Shown: one piece after another, positions 44,081-55,796 of the stretch | Position numbering within the stretch: the stretch's first letter is position 1 | How the letters are laid out: each line of letters begins with the position of its first letter | Source: Favolaschia claudopus | Taxonomy: Eukaryota > Basidiomycota > Agaricomycetes > Agaricales > Mycenaceae | Assembly (NCBI GenBank): GCA_037176885.1 | Contig: JAWWNJ010000063.1 | Span: 1,240,001 to 1,304,000, forward strand | Reading direction: 5' to 3' | DNA: 64,000 nucleotides | Notes under the pieces: model-generated | The model's database searches: none | What the model was told of the DNA's origin: nothing | The model's input: only the letters and a program-made list of their open reading frames with translations | Made by a program: the position numbers and the translations under genes

Positions 44081-45317
44081 CTATTTCAACAGCGTCTTCG
44101 AGCTGTACGTTCTGCGGTATCCGTCGGTGCTCACTAGCTCGTAACCCAGCACACCCTCGATGAAGGCCAGGAGCATCACCTGCATCCATTGTTCGGGTTA
44201 AGACCTTGACTTTGTGGTCTTCGAACGACTCACCGGATTGATGGTGTCGCGTCTACCCATGTTTCTCTCAATCATAACCGTGTCGAAAACGCCATAACAG
44301 TACTCCGACTCGACCAGCTGAACATTCAACATGTTGCGCTAACGCAGGTCTGGTCAGCGCACGAGCAAGTCGCCTCAGAAATCCTCCTTACCTTCTGGCT
44401 GTCATTGGGGTTGGCTTTCCCCCACTTGGTCAGATACGACACGATCAGCTCGAGACTCGGTTCATGGCTGCCCTGGACCACGATATTCGGCGACCGTTCC
44501 TCGACAATGAGGACGTATGGACTGGTGGTCTTGAATAACTCAGGAGGGCGAGCTAGCCCGTCGAGTACCGGCAGCCGGGACATGTAGGGACGGTCGGCGG
44601 ACGCAGCACTGGCTCCCGTGGTGGGGGCGACGGAAACATTCGTGTCGGTCGCCAAATCGGCCCAACCTTCATCTTTTGCGTCAGCATTGAAGAGATTTTC
44701 AAAACACTTGTCGTAAGTCGAATCGAGCTTGATTTGCGACACAGGATCCGCCTTGGGAATGAAGAGCTGGAACGTCGACAATTTGGCGTTCCATTTGGTG
44801 CTCGGAAGATTGGCGCCGCCTTCGCTGGCCTGCAAGCGATTGTCAGATGACTCGAAATTCAGCTTTGTTATTGACGTACCTCGATGTGCAGCGTCAAGGC
44901 TTTGGATCTCTCGGTGATGACCGTCAACAGTTGGTCGGTCCACTGCTCGTGCGTTGGGTTCTCGAGCCGACCCATCAAGCGTTCGTACCACGCGATGGTA
45001 TAGCGCACTGAGATTTTCGTCAGAGGCGGTTGGAAGGCTCTCCACTCCCACTTACCAACAAGCGGGACGAAGCTGGAGTTGTCCGACGCGAACTGATCCT
45101 TCAACGCGCCCCAGAGTGTGGGCCAGGTAACGGTGGGCGTAACGGTATGCCCAAGAATTTTGGTGAGCGAGCTGACCGATTCGTGGACAGAAGAGTTTGC
45201 TGAGTCCCATTGATCGCGAACGTCCACGCGCACTTTCAGCGGCCTATACACAGCAACCAGTATCGTCACTCGCAGAACGCGTGTAGGTTTTACGAACACT
45301 CACAATTCTTTCGACAT
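44081..45317 (-). CDS. Orphan protein, intact, no recognised domain
   Basis: Six exons join cleanly. Exon 1 encodes only MSKEL; then RPLKVRVDVRDQWDSANSSV, HTVTPTVTWPTLWGALKDQF, VRYTIAWYERLMGRLENPTH, a segment after intron GTACGT reading ASEGGANLPSTKWNAKLSTF, SPNIVVQGSHEPSLELIVSY, and RNMLNVQLVESEYCYGVFDT. The last exon is VMLLAFIEGVLGYELVSTDG and ends SSKTLLK. All six junctions are GT-AG and keep frame, so this is a real gene of about 350 residues. There are no signal peptide, membrane helices or motifs I can name; it is probably a soluble protein. It is likely lineage-restricted, since I cannot place it. Confidence 0.65.
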
Positions 45318-46369
45318 AGTGTTGTGTTGCGTCGTGAACGGGGTCGAAATCGATTAGGCAGGGGTGTAGGACTTCCACAACTCTAGACTTTTATTTTTGT
45401 GCGTATCTCAGGTCGTATCCGAGGAGTTTGAAAACCCCATAATGGTAAACATCACAGGAACCAACTGCTGGTGCAGTGATTCATTATTTCTGCGTATATG
45501 TCCCTGATCATACCCTTAGACATCCCTGTCTCTGTCTAACTTGGGCGCTCAAGATGTACGTTTGTGCTCACTGTGTTGGAGGAATTGGCAGATGGCGAGT
45601 CAGTTGAACGCTTGACATATGGACTATAGACGCTTTGGGCGACACCTTGGTAGGATACGCGTCTGCAAACTGACCCTTCAAAATCTCAACAGGAAGATAC
45701 GCACGTGGCCGCGTCAAATTCAATGAGGCTGACAATAATTCAATCCCCCCTCTACGTCTCCCCTTTATGCACTATAGGTTCCATTTCGATGTTCCTTTTT
45801 GTCTGGCAGCTGTCTCCGACGGAACCAAAAATATCTGTCCGCTGTCTCGTCTTGTCTAGTGGCCTTCCACTGCAGTTTTTGTGTTTGAATGCTGGCTCAA
45901 TGTACTGGTCAGACGACCAGGAAGGACGTTCTCTCAAAGGCTAAACAGTCTTTCTTTTCCTCTCGATCGGAACTGAATCAAATCGCTCCTCAAGACATGC
46001 TAGCATTCCTTACTTGGACCTCCAGCTTTTCCATCGCACTGCGCTTACGCTCTGAACTTGTGATAATCGACCGCCCGCTCGCTGTCTTCCCCTGTCACTA
46101 GCGCGCCACCCTCCTCGCAAGCCTGGACTCGAGAAACGTTCAACACTCCTGTGAACGGCCCTGTCTCCTGACACAAGTCGCAATGAACCCTTCATATCAG
46201 ACATTTTTCTCAAGAACTCACAGGAGCTGACAGGAGCTAGTCTGAGCTCAGAAAATCCATAAAGACCTTCGGCGGTCGGCGTTGAATTCAGCAGCCTCAA
46301 TTAGCTTTCGCTCTTCAGCCTCTCTCTTACCTTACCACATCCACTCACTCGTCTCTTATCCATTTCACA
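45318..46369. other. Divergent intergenic region, about 1.05 kb
   Basis: The longest promoter interval outside 55.8-57.5 kb, shared by two orphans. Short open frames on both strands have no splice-compatible partners. The last 100 bp before 46370 are C/T-rich (TTCGCTCTTCAGCCTCTCTC), as in strong basidiomycete leaders. Confidence 0.35.
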
Positions 46370-47684
46370 ATGCCGAAGCCCGCTCCCTGGTCGCCCAAGC
46401 CCGCCGTCGCCAAGCTTCCTTTGGCCGTGCGTAAAGACAGTGCGTTGGATTTGTTTCGCGAGGTTTTCACTGTGCTCATTGTTTGCCTCAGTTCGCGACA
46501 ACTTCGAGTCCAAGAAAGAGATTTCGAGACCAGGATCAAGGAGCTCACTGGTACTCCTTCCTTCACCATCAACATCAACGCCGCTGAGGTGTGGGCTTAT
46601 GCTGAGGTATGTCATCCTTTTCCCCTTCATGTTGTGATTTCTTATGCATATTCGTTTTTAGGACGGAAACACTTCCGCCGGCACCTGCTTCTCCGGGTAC
46701 GTATCATTTTCGTTTTTCTATGTATCTTCCTTGCTCACACTTCGTTAGATATGTTGAGGGTTTCATTTCGGCCCTCAAAAACTTCATGACAAAATACGAC
46801 GACAATGGCAAGTCGTTTTTCAACGAGGCTGTCACCCAGTCTGAGCTTACTCTCGCTGTACGTCCCACTATTTTTTTTTCTTTGCGCGCGTCTTTGACAC
46901 ACTTACAGGTCAACCCCAACGGCGACAAGGGCGAGACCATCAGCTCCGCTGTCAAAGACGGTGTTTACCAGATCTTGTTCCGCCACGACCGTCTCGGATA
47001 CAACCAGGTAAGTTTTTCGAGCTTATATGCCAACGTATCTTCGGAAATTGAATCCAAATGCTCAGAACTGGCTCGATGACACATGCTTCCCGCCATCGAG
47101 TCGGCACCCCGCGAAGGGTTCAGCCTTTCTGCAAGAACTCTATCGAGAATGATTACGAGGCCGAGATCGACGAGTTGCAAGAGGAGATTAACAAGCTTTG
47201 CGGCGACAAGTTCACTCTTGACCCCAACTTCGAGGAGATCTATAAGACCTTATCCGCGGCGGGCGACAAAGTCGGCGACAACAACTGGCAGGCGCGCATC
47301 GGGGCGACTGTCTTGAACTATTTCAAAGGTCTTAAGTACCAGCTTGAGTATCAAGGTGCGGTTGCCTTTCTCTTGCTCTCGTTCTGGCTTTAATCGGTTG
47401 TGTCGTTAAGGCTTCAAGGAGGACGAGATGCTTCAGGAAGGTTTGCAGGAGATTGTCGAGACGAAGACTTTCAAGGTTCGCGTGGTGCCCAAGACCAAGT
47501 CGACCACCGAGACTGTTGTCGAGGACGGTGTTGTGTATCTTCAGTGCGCTGCTGATCGCTGGGTGCGTCCTTCTATCTTTTGTCCATCCGATCCCGACCT
47601 TAATTCGCTCTGCAGAGTTACAACGCGAACGACATGGGGCGAGGGTTTGCTCAAGCTTCTTTGAGCAGCAAATACATGGGTTGA
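46370..47684 (+). CDS. Orphan protein with three apparent frameshifts
   Basis: Coding signal is clear: MPKPAPWSPKPAVAKLPLAV, RDNFESKKE, DFETRIKELTGTPSFTININ, VEGFISALKNFMTKYDDNGK, SAVKDGVYQILFRHDRLGYN, DYEAEIDELQEEINKLCGDK, NYFKGLKYQLEYQGF, VVEDGVVYLQCAADRW and the end SYNANDMGRGFAQASL. Introns are short and GT-AG. Three places need a single-base change to keep frame: near 46527 (RDNFESKKE into DFETRIK), near 47080 (NWLDD into LLPAIESAPREGFSL), and near 47130 (FSLS into CKNSIENDYE). A weak alternative donor at about 46447 can avoid the first by skipping RDNFE. The gene is either recently broken or poorly sequenced. I do not recognise a family; it is probably soluble. Confidence 0.5.
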
Positions 47685-48291
47685 AAAAGTCTAGTGTAAT
47701 TTGGATCTTATCTGGTACATATTGCGGATTATTGCACGTTTTTCTTGACAACGGAATGTGTTTGCGTGAACCGGAAGATGTGGATGCGTTGAATATTCGC
47801 AATGAGCAACCTGAAGCGGAGAGTTCTTTGACCGTGTTCGACTGACGACTGGAGCGTTGAGATCAATTCCTCTCCTTCTAAACGTCGCTGCAGTGTTTTG
47901 TATTCTCGTCGACTTCACGACGGTAACAGAAACTTGCTTATACTCATGGGCGCTCACGAAAAAGGCATAGTAGCGAGCTTAAACTTGAGTGATTGTCCCT
48001 CGCGCATTCAAGCGGTACAATGCCGGCGAAGGTCACCATTGGGTCACTTGTGTTTATCCCCGGCTCCCATCCTGTCCCACCACCGCAGATGACGGCAAAA
48101 GAAAAACTTGATAGGACGGCGGGAAAGAGGCGTTGTGAACGAGCCACGAGTGCACATAACCATCAATACAATTTATGCCGGTAGGTAATGAGTAACGGGG
48201 GAGGCCGGATCGTTAGGATCGGGCGGGAAAACAAGCTCTTGAACGGGGAACCCACGTCTAAAAAGGCGGACCCTCGTCAAAGGCAAAACAT
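47685..48291. other. Convergent intergenic region
   Basis: Lies between the stops of two orphan genes. No supported gene, RNA or repeat. Open frames here are short and lack splice partners. Confidence 0.35.
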
Positions 48292-48983
48292 TCAGGGGAC
48301 GGCATTGTTCCAGTGCTCAGGCGCATCCAAACAGCTGGATATTATAGAGTTGCTGAGCGTTAGGAATGATGGAGTCCACCCCTTTGCCGCGTTGGCCTAT
48401 GTAGAAATTCCAAGAAAAGGGCCCAGGATTGGGGAAGGATGGAGGATATAGCGGGTGTAGAATACCCTGTGAACGTCGAAATCGAAGAACTTTAGCTGGG
48501 CACCAGGCGGAGGAGTCGCAGGCTAAAACGCGGCTGAGATTTACTTGAACCTTCATCGACAGTGGATGTAGCTTACCCCGAACACGGCGCCAGAGTTCGC
48601 AACTTCCAGAAGTACCCGGAAATGACTCTCGACTGCGTCCGGTGACATCTTGTTCAGAGCGCTTTGGAGTATCTCTCGCAATTGGTCCTCGCCGAGCTCG
48701 GGGGTAATCATCCTGAGCAAGCGCATGCTTTCGCCACTCTCGAATTCGACATCAGAGATCGTGTCCCTCTTTCGAACGGTGAGCACGAGATTGAGAGATC
48801 TATGCAGAGTGCAGACGAACCAAGCGAGTCATGGTGGAAGAGCAGAACAAGATAGAACACGTCGATCATTGTGGAGATCAAGACTTTGAAGGTCTGCGAC
48901 GTGCTCAGACCAAGAGGGTGTGTATACGACTGGGGATTCTTGAAATTTGCATTCTCGTCGATATGGTCGTCAATTTCGTTCAT
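48292..48983 (-). CDS. Orphan protein with an apparent frameshift
   Basis: Begins MNEIDDHIDENANFKNPQSY, then FKVLISTMIDVFYLVLLFHH. Near 48835 the frame must shift by one base to continue SLAWFVCTLHRSLNLVLTVR, DTISDVEFESGESMRLLRMI, LGEDQLREILQSALNKMSPD and VLLEVANSGAVFG. A GTAAGC donor then joins an acceptor TTTTAG to give PATPPPGAQLKFFDFDVHR, and a last exon may read ANAAKGWTPSFLTLSN and end APEHWNNAVP at 48292. The coding quality of the middle exon is good, and the hydrophobic segments around the shift could be one membrane helix. No family is recognised. The shift may be a base error; two neighbouring genes show the same kind of problem. Confidence 0.4.
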
Positions 48984-49225
48984 GGGCGCCTACTTATGTT
49001 TGTTGAGCGCTTACGCCGGTAAGCTGACCCCGGCAATGACATTGACAGCAATGCGGCAACGGCTATTCGCGGCGGCGGCTCTTAACCTGCTTTCGTTCTT
49101 TCCACTCTCGCGCGGTGTGGCTAGCCACAGGTCCAGCCCATTCTCGCCACTCACACAACTTACGTCTTAGACCCAGCCCTCCTTCCTCTCCCTCGACGCG
49201 GCCTCATCCTTGTGCCACAAATTCA

Positions 49226-50952
49226 ATGAAGACAACAACTCGACTTGCTTTGGTGCTGGGGATAGCTATCGCGTTCTTTCGTCGCAGAAATTGCTGGTAC
49301 GTCCATCTTGAGATTCTATTTCAAAGTGTGGCCACCGATGTGGACGCGTCAGTTGGATTCCGAACGAAGAGTCTTGCCCTCATAGCTGACGCTGTCAGTA
49401 CTGCTTGTTTTACTTTCAATGTACATCAAACATGCTGACCTTCAAAATACCACCAATACACCAACAGTTCCACTACTTGAATGTACGTGCCCACTTCTCG
49501 TGCATATCTAAAGCACTCATTTCTCTCAATAGGACATTGTTTCCTAGTCAGTGGAATTCAATTAAATCTTGGATCGGAGAGCTAAATTTCGCAGCGCTAT
49601 TGCTTTCGCTGCTGCCTACGTGAGCCTTTAAATCCATCCCTATCTGCGTGCTCTCTGATTATCCTCGGTTTCCCAGTTGCAAGACAAAGGCCATAATGCG
49701 AGCACTTGTTCAATTTTGCAGTTTGTTTTGTGAATTGCTTACATTCTGTAGACTGTTGGATTCACGTACGCTTTTCATCGCGCGGAGCTCGTAGGTACCA
49801 CCCATCTCTTTCATATGTTCTGACAGATCATGATTTACATTTTTCTCTCCCAGGCGCTTTCTTCAACGGTGTCTTTCTGCTCGCTTTGGCACTCTCGATA
49901 TTCCTCCAATCCATCGAGCGTTTCATCAACATCGAACCTGTCAACGACCCAGAGCAGGTATTAATCATTGGCGCCATTGGGCTCACTTTGAATATCCTGA
50001 GCGTGCTCATCGTACATGAGCACGGTGGTGGTGGTCACAGCCATAGTCATAGCCATGGTACACCTAGTGCAGTAGCCGCCGTCGACCCTCTCGCAGAAAT
50101 GCATCTGCGTGAAGGCGTCCATGCTCAACATCATCACACGCTTTTCCCGCCAGCAAGCACGCTTCAGTCGAATCCAGGGCTTACCGCCGTACTAATCCAT
50201 TTATTCGGGGACGCAATTAACAGTATGTCCATCTTGAGTCTGCATCGCAAGAGATCACATAACTCACTCTCGTATAGATGTTGGTGTCATCGTCGCAGGA
50301 ATCATCATCTGGAAACTGCACTCACCCAGCCGATTTTATGCCGACCCCGCCACTTCGCTCGCTATCAGTCTCATTATCTTTGGAAGTGCGATACCAATGA
50401 GTAAGTGGCGTTGTGCACCTTTGTCCCTGGCTTAACTAGTATTGGCAGCCATCAAGGCTGGTCGCATTCTCTTGGAAGCTGCTCCGGTTGAGCTGGACCT
50501 TGACAAAGTCCGAGAAGACCTCCTTACGGTCAGTTGCTTGCGGTTTTTCGGTTGTCTGTGACTGAATGCATTATAGCTGCCGGACGTCCTTTCCATTCAT
50601 GATATGCATGTTTGGATTTTGTCCCAATCGTGCGTGCCTTGAACACCTCATTATTCACCGGTTGATATTCACCGATCGCAGTGTTATTCTTGCCTCCCTC
50701 CACGTCTGCGTCCCATTGGGCACCTCGCTTGAACAATGGGAGCGCACCGAACAGTCTTTACAGCACTGTTTCGCCGCCTACGGCGTCAACCATGTCACAA
50801 TTTCACCCGAACTGTACCACGACAGCGCAACGCAGACCTTGTCCGGAGAAGATACGGTGATTTGCAAATCGTCTGCTCAAGACGGCTTTGGGGGATGTGC
50901 TGCTGGCGAGCGAATGCGTAAACGACCGGCCACGGAACAAGCAGCAGCATAA
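49226..50952 (+). CDS. Cation diffusion facilitator (ZRC1/COT1-like zinc transporter), frameshifted
   Basis: Moves Zn2+ (or Co2+) into vacuole or secretory compartments against protons. Family segments in order: MKTTTRLALVLGIAIAFF, VAEIAVGFRTKSLALIADA, FHYLND with the metal-site His and Asp, LQDKGHNAS, VGFTYAFHRAELVGAFFNGV, FLLALALSIFLQSIERFINI, LIIGAIGLTLNILSVLIVHE, the His-rich loop HGGGGHSHSHSHG, LTAVLIHLFGDAIN with the second H-x3-D site, VGVIVAGIIIWKLHSPSRFY, and the cytosolic SVILASLHVCVPLGTSLEQW. Oddity: between IAFF and VAEIA there is one extra base (C near 49280), so the first helix is out of frame. Another exon near 49730 needs an unusually short 27-nt intron or another shift to reach VGFTY. 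The remainder is well conserved. Confidence 0.75.
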
Positions 50953-51045
50953 TGCGATGACGTTTTTTCTTGTATTAATATGATTAGATCATGCACACAA
51001 CTGTATCTCGATAGCATAGCAGAGCATTGTCAATGAACATTAAAA

Positions 51046-52414
51046 CTATCTTGCAGATAGCTCAACCGCGTTTTTGAACGCGCCAAGGAGCGCTGTGAGC
51101 TGGATCTTTTCGCTAGCTCCGGTCGATAACCGGTGCCTGTAGGCAGGCATACGCGTCACTTGAGAAGAGGAAGGTAGGGCATGCTGGGCACGTACTCTGT
51201 GGTGGCCAAGTGATCGAGCAAATAAATCCGTGCATGCGGTTTGAGGTCGAGATTCTCAATATAATCGTATGCACCGGTGAGGAGGTCTTGTAACGCTAAC
51301 CCACGTTCAGTTTTCATCGTTGTGAGCCCTATTGAGCTTCAGCCGATGCCTACATGCGTAGACAGCTTGTACTCACGAGTGTAAGCCGTCGTAAACTCAT
51401 CCGAGAGCATCGAGTTGACAAGTGTCTCGATGTCGGCTGGGTGCGGACTACCAGTACAGTTGTATATTTCCGTCTCGTCGGTTATGTCATATGCGGCGTG
51501 GCATGCTTGCAACACGTTGAGGGCGCGACGCATATCGCCTTTAGACAGCTTCAAAAGTGCGGCCTTGCCGTTCTGGGTCATTTTGACGCTGAATCGAAAA
51601 TTCATGAAAGAAGCCCAATCCCAAGATTCAGAGACGTACTTCTCAGCGGCAATGATTCCTTGTAGCCGTTTCTCCACCTCGACAATAGGCAAAGGCGAGA
51701 AGCGGAACCGCGTACATCGACTTTGGATGGCGGGGGCTATCTTGTTGACGTAGTTACAGATAATACAGAAGCGAACGTTCTTTGTGTATTGTTCGATGAC
51801 ACGGCGGAGGGCAGCTTGAGCTTGTTGGGTCATCATGTCGGCTTCATCGAGGATGATGAGCTTGTAGCCTTTGGAGAAGAGTGTACGCGTTTCTGCGAAT
51901 TGCTTGATTTGCTCGCGTACAACGTCAATACCACGGTCGTCTGACGCGTTGAGCTGGTACACGCGTACTAAGTAAGGCTTGTGAAATAAAGCATGGCTCC
52001 GACGCACCTCTAATATCTGCTTTCGATACTCCGCGCCATATATGCGACGCGCGACGGCAATGATGGTAGATGTCTTCCCGGTACCTGGTGGCCCATAGAA
52101 CAAGAGATGTGGCAAACGATTCTTTTCAATGAATTTCTCGACTGCCACCAATCAGACTGAGTTAACGCGACAATATGGCACCCACTTGTGCTGGTTATGT
52201 CCTTATGTGAGACTACATCGTCTAAGGTGACGGGTCGATACTTCTCCACCCTGAAAACGCGTCAAACTTGTCAAAGAAACGCGCTGGATTGAGTCGACGC
52301 GAACCAAGGCAAATTATCGTTGTCGTATGGGCGGTCTTTGTCTACAGCTTTCCCCTTTCCTTTGGCAGCAGCTGGTATCTGCTCTACGTCGAGCATTTCA
52401 TCGTCGGCGTCCAT
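51046..52414 (-). CDS. RFC3: Replication factor C subunit 3 (clamp loader)
   Basis: AAA+ subunit of the RFC complex that loads PCNA at primer ends. The start MDADDEMLDVEQIPAAAKGK at 52414 leads to DNLPWVEKYRPVTLDDVVSH. Walker A is YGPPGTGKTSTIIAVARRIY; then LELNASDDRGIDVVREQIKQ; Walker B and sensor are KLIILDEADMMTQQAQAALR; next IEQYTKNVRFCIICNYVNKI and the SRC arginine-finger motif IQSRCTRFRFSPLP. The collar domain follows: MRRALNVLQACHAAYDITDE, then LALQDLLTGAYDYIENLDLK and LTALLGAFKNAVELSAR at the end (stop 51046-51048). All introns are GT-AG and keep frame. The length of about 360 residues is typical. Conservation over the whole length makes the RFC3 assignment (RFC5 in human naming) secure. 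It is divergent from the ubiquitin fusion gene. Confidence 0.93.
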
Positions 52415-52605
52415 GGCGCGTATATGCTGAGGTCGGAGGTGGTAGAACGCGTCAAAGTAAATTGGGGTGACCATGTCACAGTGTCATCACAGATGATGAT
52501 ACAGTGACCGTGAGAATCGACTGCCCAAGATTACTTAAAGCGTGGGACATCAAATTTTCTCAGTTACAAACCGGCTCTTGCTTTTGTCGAAGACTCCACC
52601 GTTGA

Positions 52606-53337
<732 letters not shown>

Positions 53338-53569
53338 GCCGTGGCTTATGTTCTTCGGTTGTTGTATGCGCTACCTATCTGATCATGTTATGCTATACGA
53401 CAACAATACATGTCGCTGAACGTCCTCTTCGTTTGTGAGAACTGTCCACCTTCTCGACGTTTCCTCTTCAAATGCATCTTGAGTTCATTCGGAATGCTAT
53501 GGAGTGAAACTGATATGGGAAAGTGTGGATGCTTGCACCGAACGCAAATGATGAGAGAACGTTCAGGCC

Positions 53570-54087
53570 TCAGGCCGGCCACTCTTTCCCTTCCAACTTC
53601 GCTGCCATTCGATCCAAGGTTTCGTTGTGAGCTTTTTCGATTACGCCTTTGATGTAAGGCGACAGCAAGAAGAAACACTTGGGTCAATGTAGTGTACTGA
53701 GCGCGATTTACATGCTACGAGCCCACATCAACTCACATTCGCAGTGGTAACCTCTTCAATTTCAGTCTTGTCTTCAGAAACAGCTCGTACAGTATATCGA
53801 ACATGAGTTCGCGTCCCAGCTCCCGCAGCGCTTTCCGCTTCCATCCCATCGTCGTGCAATATTATCGTCGCGGTGTATGAGATCCGTGTGCGAAATCCAA
53901 ACGGTAGCAGTAGACTGTCCACAATCGAGTATTTTGTTTTATCTTTAGGGTCCACAGTAACTTCGACGATGACAGGACTGAGTCCCATCAGCGCAGGTGG
54001 GTCATGGAGGAAGGCTAGAACGGTTTGCAAAGGTGCAGCAATTTGTCGTTTATACGATACTTGGTGGGAAGAGAAGAAGGGGGACAT
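53570..54087 (-). CDS. SRPBCC/START-like small protein
   Basis: Two exons give about 150 residues. The first starts MSPFFSSHQVSYKRQIAAPL and continues TVLAFLHDPPALMGLSPVIV, then TKYSIVDSLLLPFGFRTRIS. An intron with GTGAGT donor (about 53676-53733) leads to CFFLLSPYIKGVIEKAHNET and the end KLEGKEWPA. A Pro-anchored N-terminal helix, alternating beta-strands and a long C-terminal helix suggest the SRPBCC (START-like) lipid or polyketide-binding fold found in uncharacterised fungal proteins. The binding ligand is unknown. The start at 54087 rather than 54126 is preferred because the protein begins at the usual position before the first strand. Confidence 0.6.
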
Positions 54088-54204
54088 TGTCAAGCAGTCG
54101 TGGGAAGGGTGGGAAAGGACGATCATTTATTTTGATGAGGAAGGTCAAACCTGGGAGCGCTTTGAATCCAACCATCAGCTGTCTGCGTCGTCGTTTTCTG
54201 TATA

Positions 54205-55796
54205 CTACTCTTCGTCTGAGTTCGAGTCACCGATGCCCGAGCTGCTCGCTGTGCGCTTAGCACCTCTCGTCACAGGCAACACGACCACCGCATAGCTCAG
54301 ATAGATGCTGTCCGCCCGGTACGGCCTTGCCTCATTTCCAGCGTGCGAATTTCCATCCCGCTTCGTTTCCTTCAAAGAGATCATCGAGTCCTCGAAATTG
54401 GGACTAAAGAATGGAATCCACGTCGAACCGTAAGAATGGATCCACTCCGCATCGGTCCCCCTGAGGTCGATGTACACCTTGGTCGTCTTTTGCTGTCTGT
54501 ACGAATAGTAAGAGGTCTTGTCTTGTCTCCTCTGTTCCTTTGTCGTGGTTTGGACATGCGCAAGGATGGTGTTGACGTGTGTGTCAGTCAGTGGGTAAAC
54601 GTTTGCACTGTGCCCTGACCCATAGCCCGAGCCCTCTCGTTGCCACCGAATCACCACCGGCAGCACCTTTACATCCCCGCCGTCCTCGCGCGCTGCAGCA
54701 CACAACGCGGCATCGAATCCACTCAATTCCAGAGTCCCGGCAGAGTAACTGTGCTTGAGCAAGATTCCGTATGGCTTCTCCACCTGTGCGAGCAGGTTTT
54801 TCATCTTGTGGTGCATTGCAGAGTCGACGGGAAGTTCGGGAGGGTCTCGGTGTATGCGGAAAATTTTGAATGCGATCACAGCCCGGTAGCCATTTGCGAT
54901 TTCCTGCACGGCATGCTCGACGTCGGGATAGAATGCAATCCAAGATCCCAGATTCGCGGTGTGGTAAGTAAAATTGCTGTGATCGTTGACTACGAAAGCT
55001 CCATTTTCGTTATTTTCTCTAGTCTTTGCCGTGTCGCCCAGTCCGACGAGGAACGTCCCAACGAGATCTGTTTCAGGGGTGTCGCGATGGGTGACGAATT
55101 TTCCGCCTGGTCCGTAAAGATGTATCTTGTATGGCTCTGCGCGGACGTGTGTGGGGAAGAATGATGATTGTGCCCAGATAGTCTCGACCTCGTTTATGAA
55201 TTCATCGGAAACGCCAAAGTCTTTTGCGGGTATCTCACGGGCGTGGCGAACAGCAGAGTCAATCTTGGTTTGTTGGGATTTGACGTCCCCATATCCTGAG
55301 ATGTCCCCAGCGTCGTACCATCGTCGGAGCCGTCTATTTGTCTCGAGCGCTTTTTTACTCTCAAGCCCACTAAGCTCGCCGTCCAGTTCACAGCCAGTAC
55401 GAGTGATGGTGAGATGGAATGACAAGTCAGCAAGCTTTCCGGAAGCAACGGTCTTGTAATTCGACTGCATCGCGCGCAAGTCACCCATGACTTCGGTCTC
55501 GACATCCTAAAAATCTAGTCTTCAGCAACACATCTGGCCGAACGGATAAACCGCACCTCGTCTGTACTAAAATCACTGCTGTCGTCGTTGCCACGGCCGT
55601 AATAGTCTTCATCGTCATCCTCATGATCAGAACCTTCGTGACCCCAAGCCCATTCTTCTTCTCCAGGGTACTTCTTTCGCCACTCTTTGATAACCTTGGA
55701 GGAGCATTTTCCGATAGGCGATAGGTATGTTGCGGCATTTTCTATGGCTAATTGGAGGTTGATTGCAGTCCGGATACGATCTGGCAGGGAGGACAT
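54205..55796 (-). CDS. 2-oxoglutarate/Fe(II)-dependent oxygenase (prolyl-4-hydroxylase-like)
   Basis: Two exons give about 510 residues. The first (MSSLPDRIRTAINLQLAIEN) contains an acidic stretch (GHEGSDHEDDDEDYYGRGND). After an intron at about 55507-55554 the catalytic part follows: DVETEVMGDLRAMQSNYKTV, DFGVSDEFINEVETIWA, then the double-stranded beta-helix fold with AEPYKIHLYGPGGKFVTHRD (iron ligands H and D), DLVGTFLVGLGDTA, TANLGSWIAFYPDVEHAVQE (distal His) and NGYRAVIAFKIFRI (Arg for 2-oxoglutarate). The last 200 residues form a second region ending SSSGIGDSNSDEE. The H-x-D...H triad and Arg are intact, so it should be active. The hydroxylation target cannot be told. Known relatives in fungi are mostly uncharacterised. 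Confidence 0.8.
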
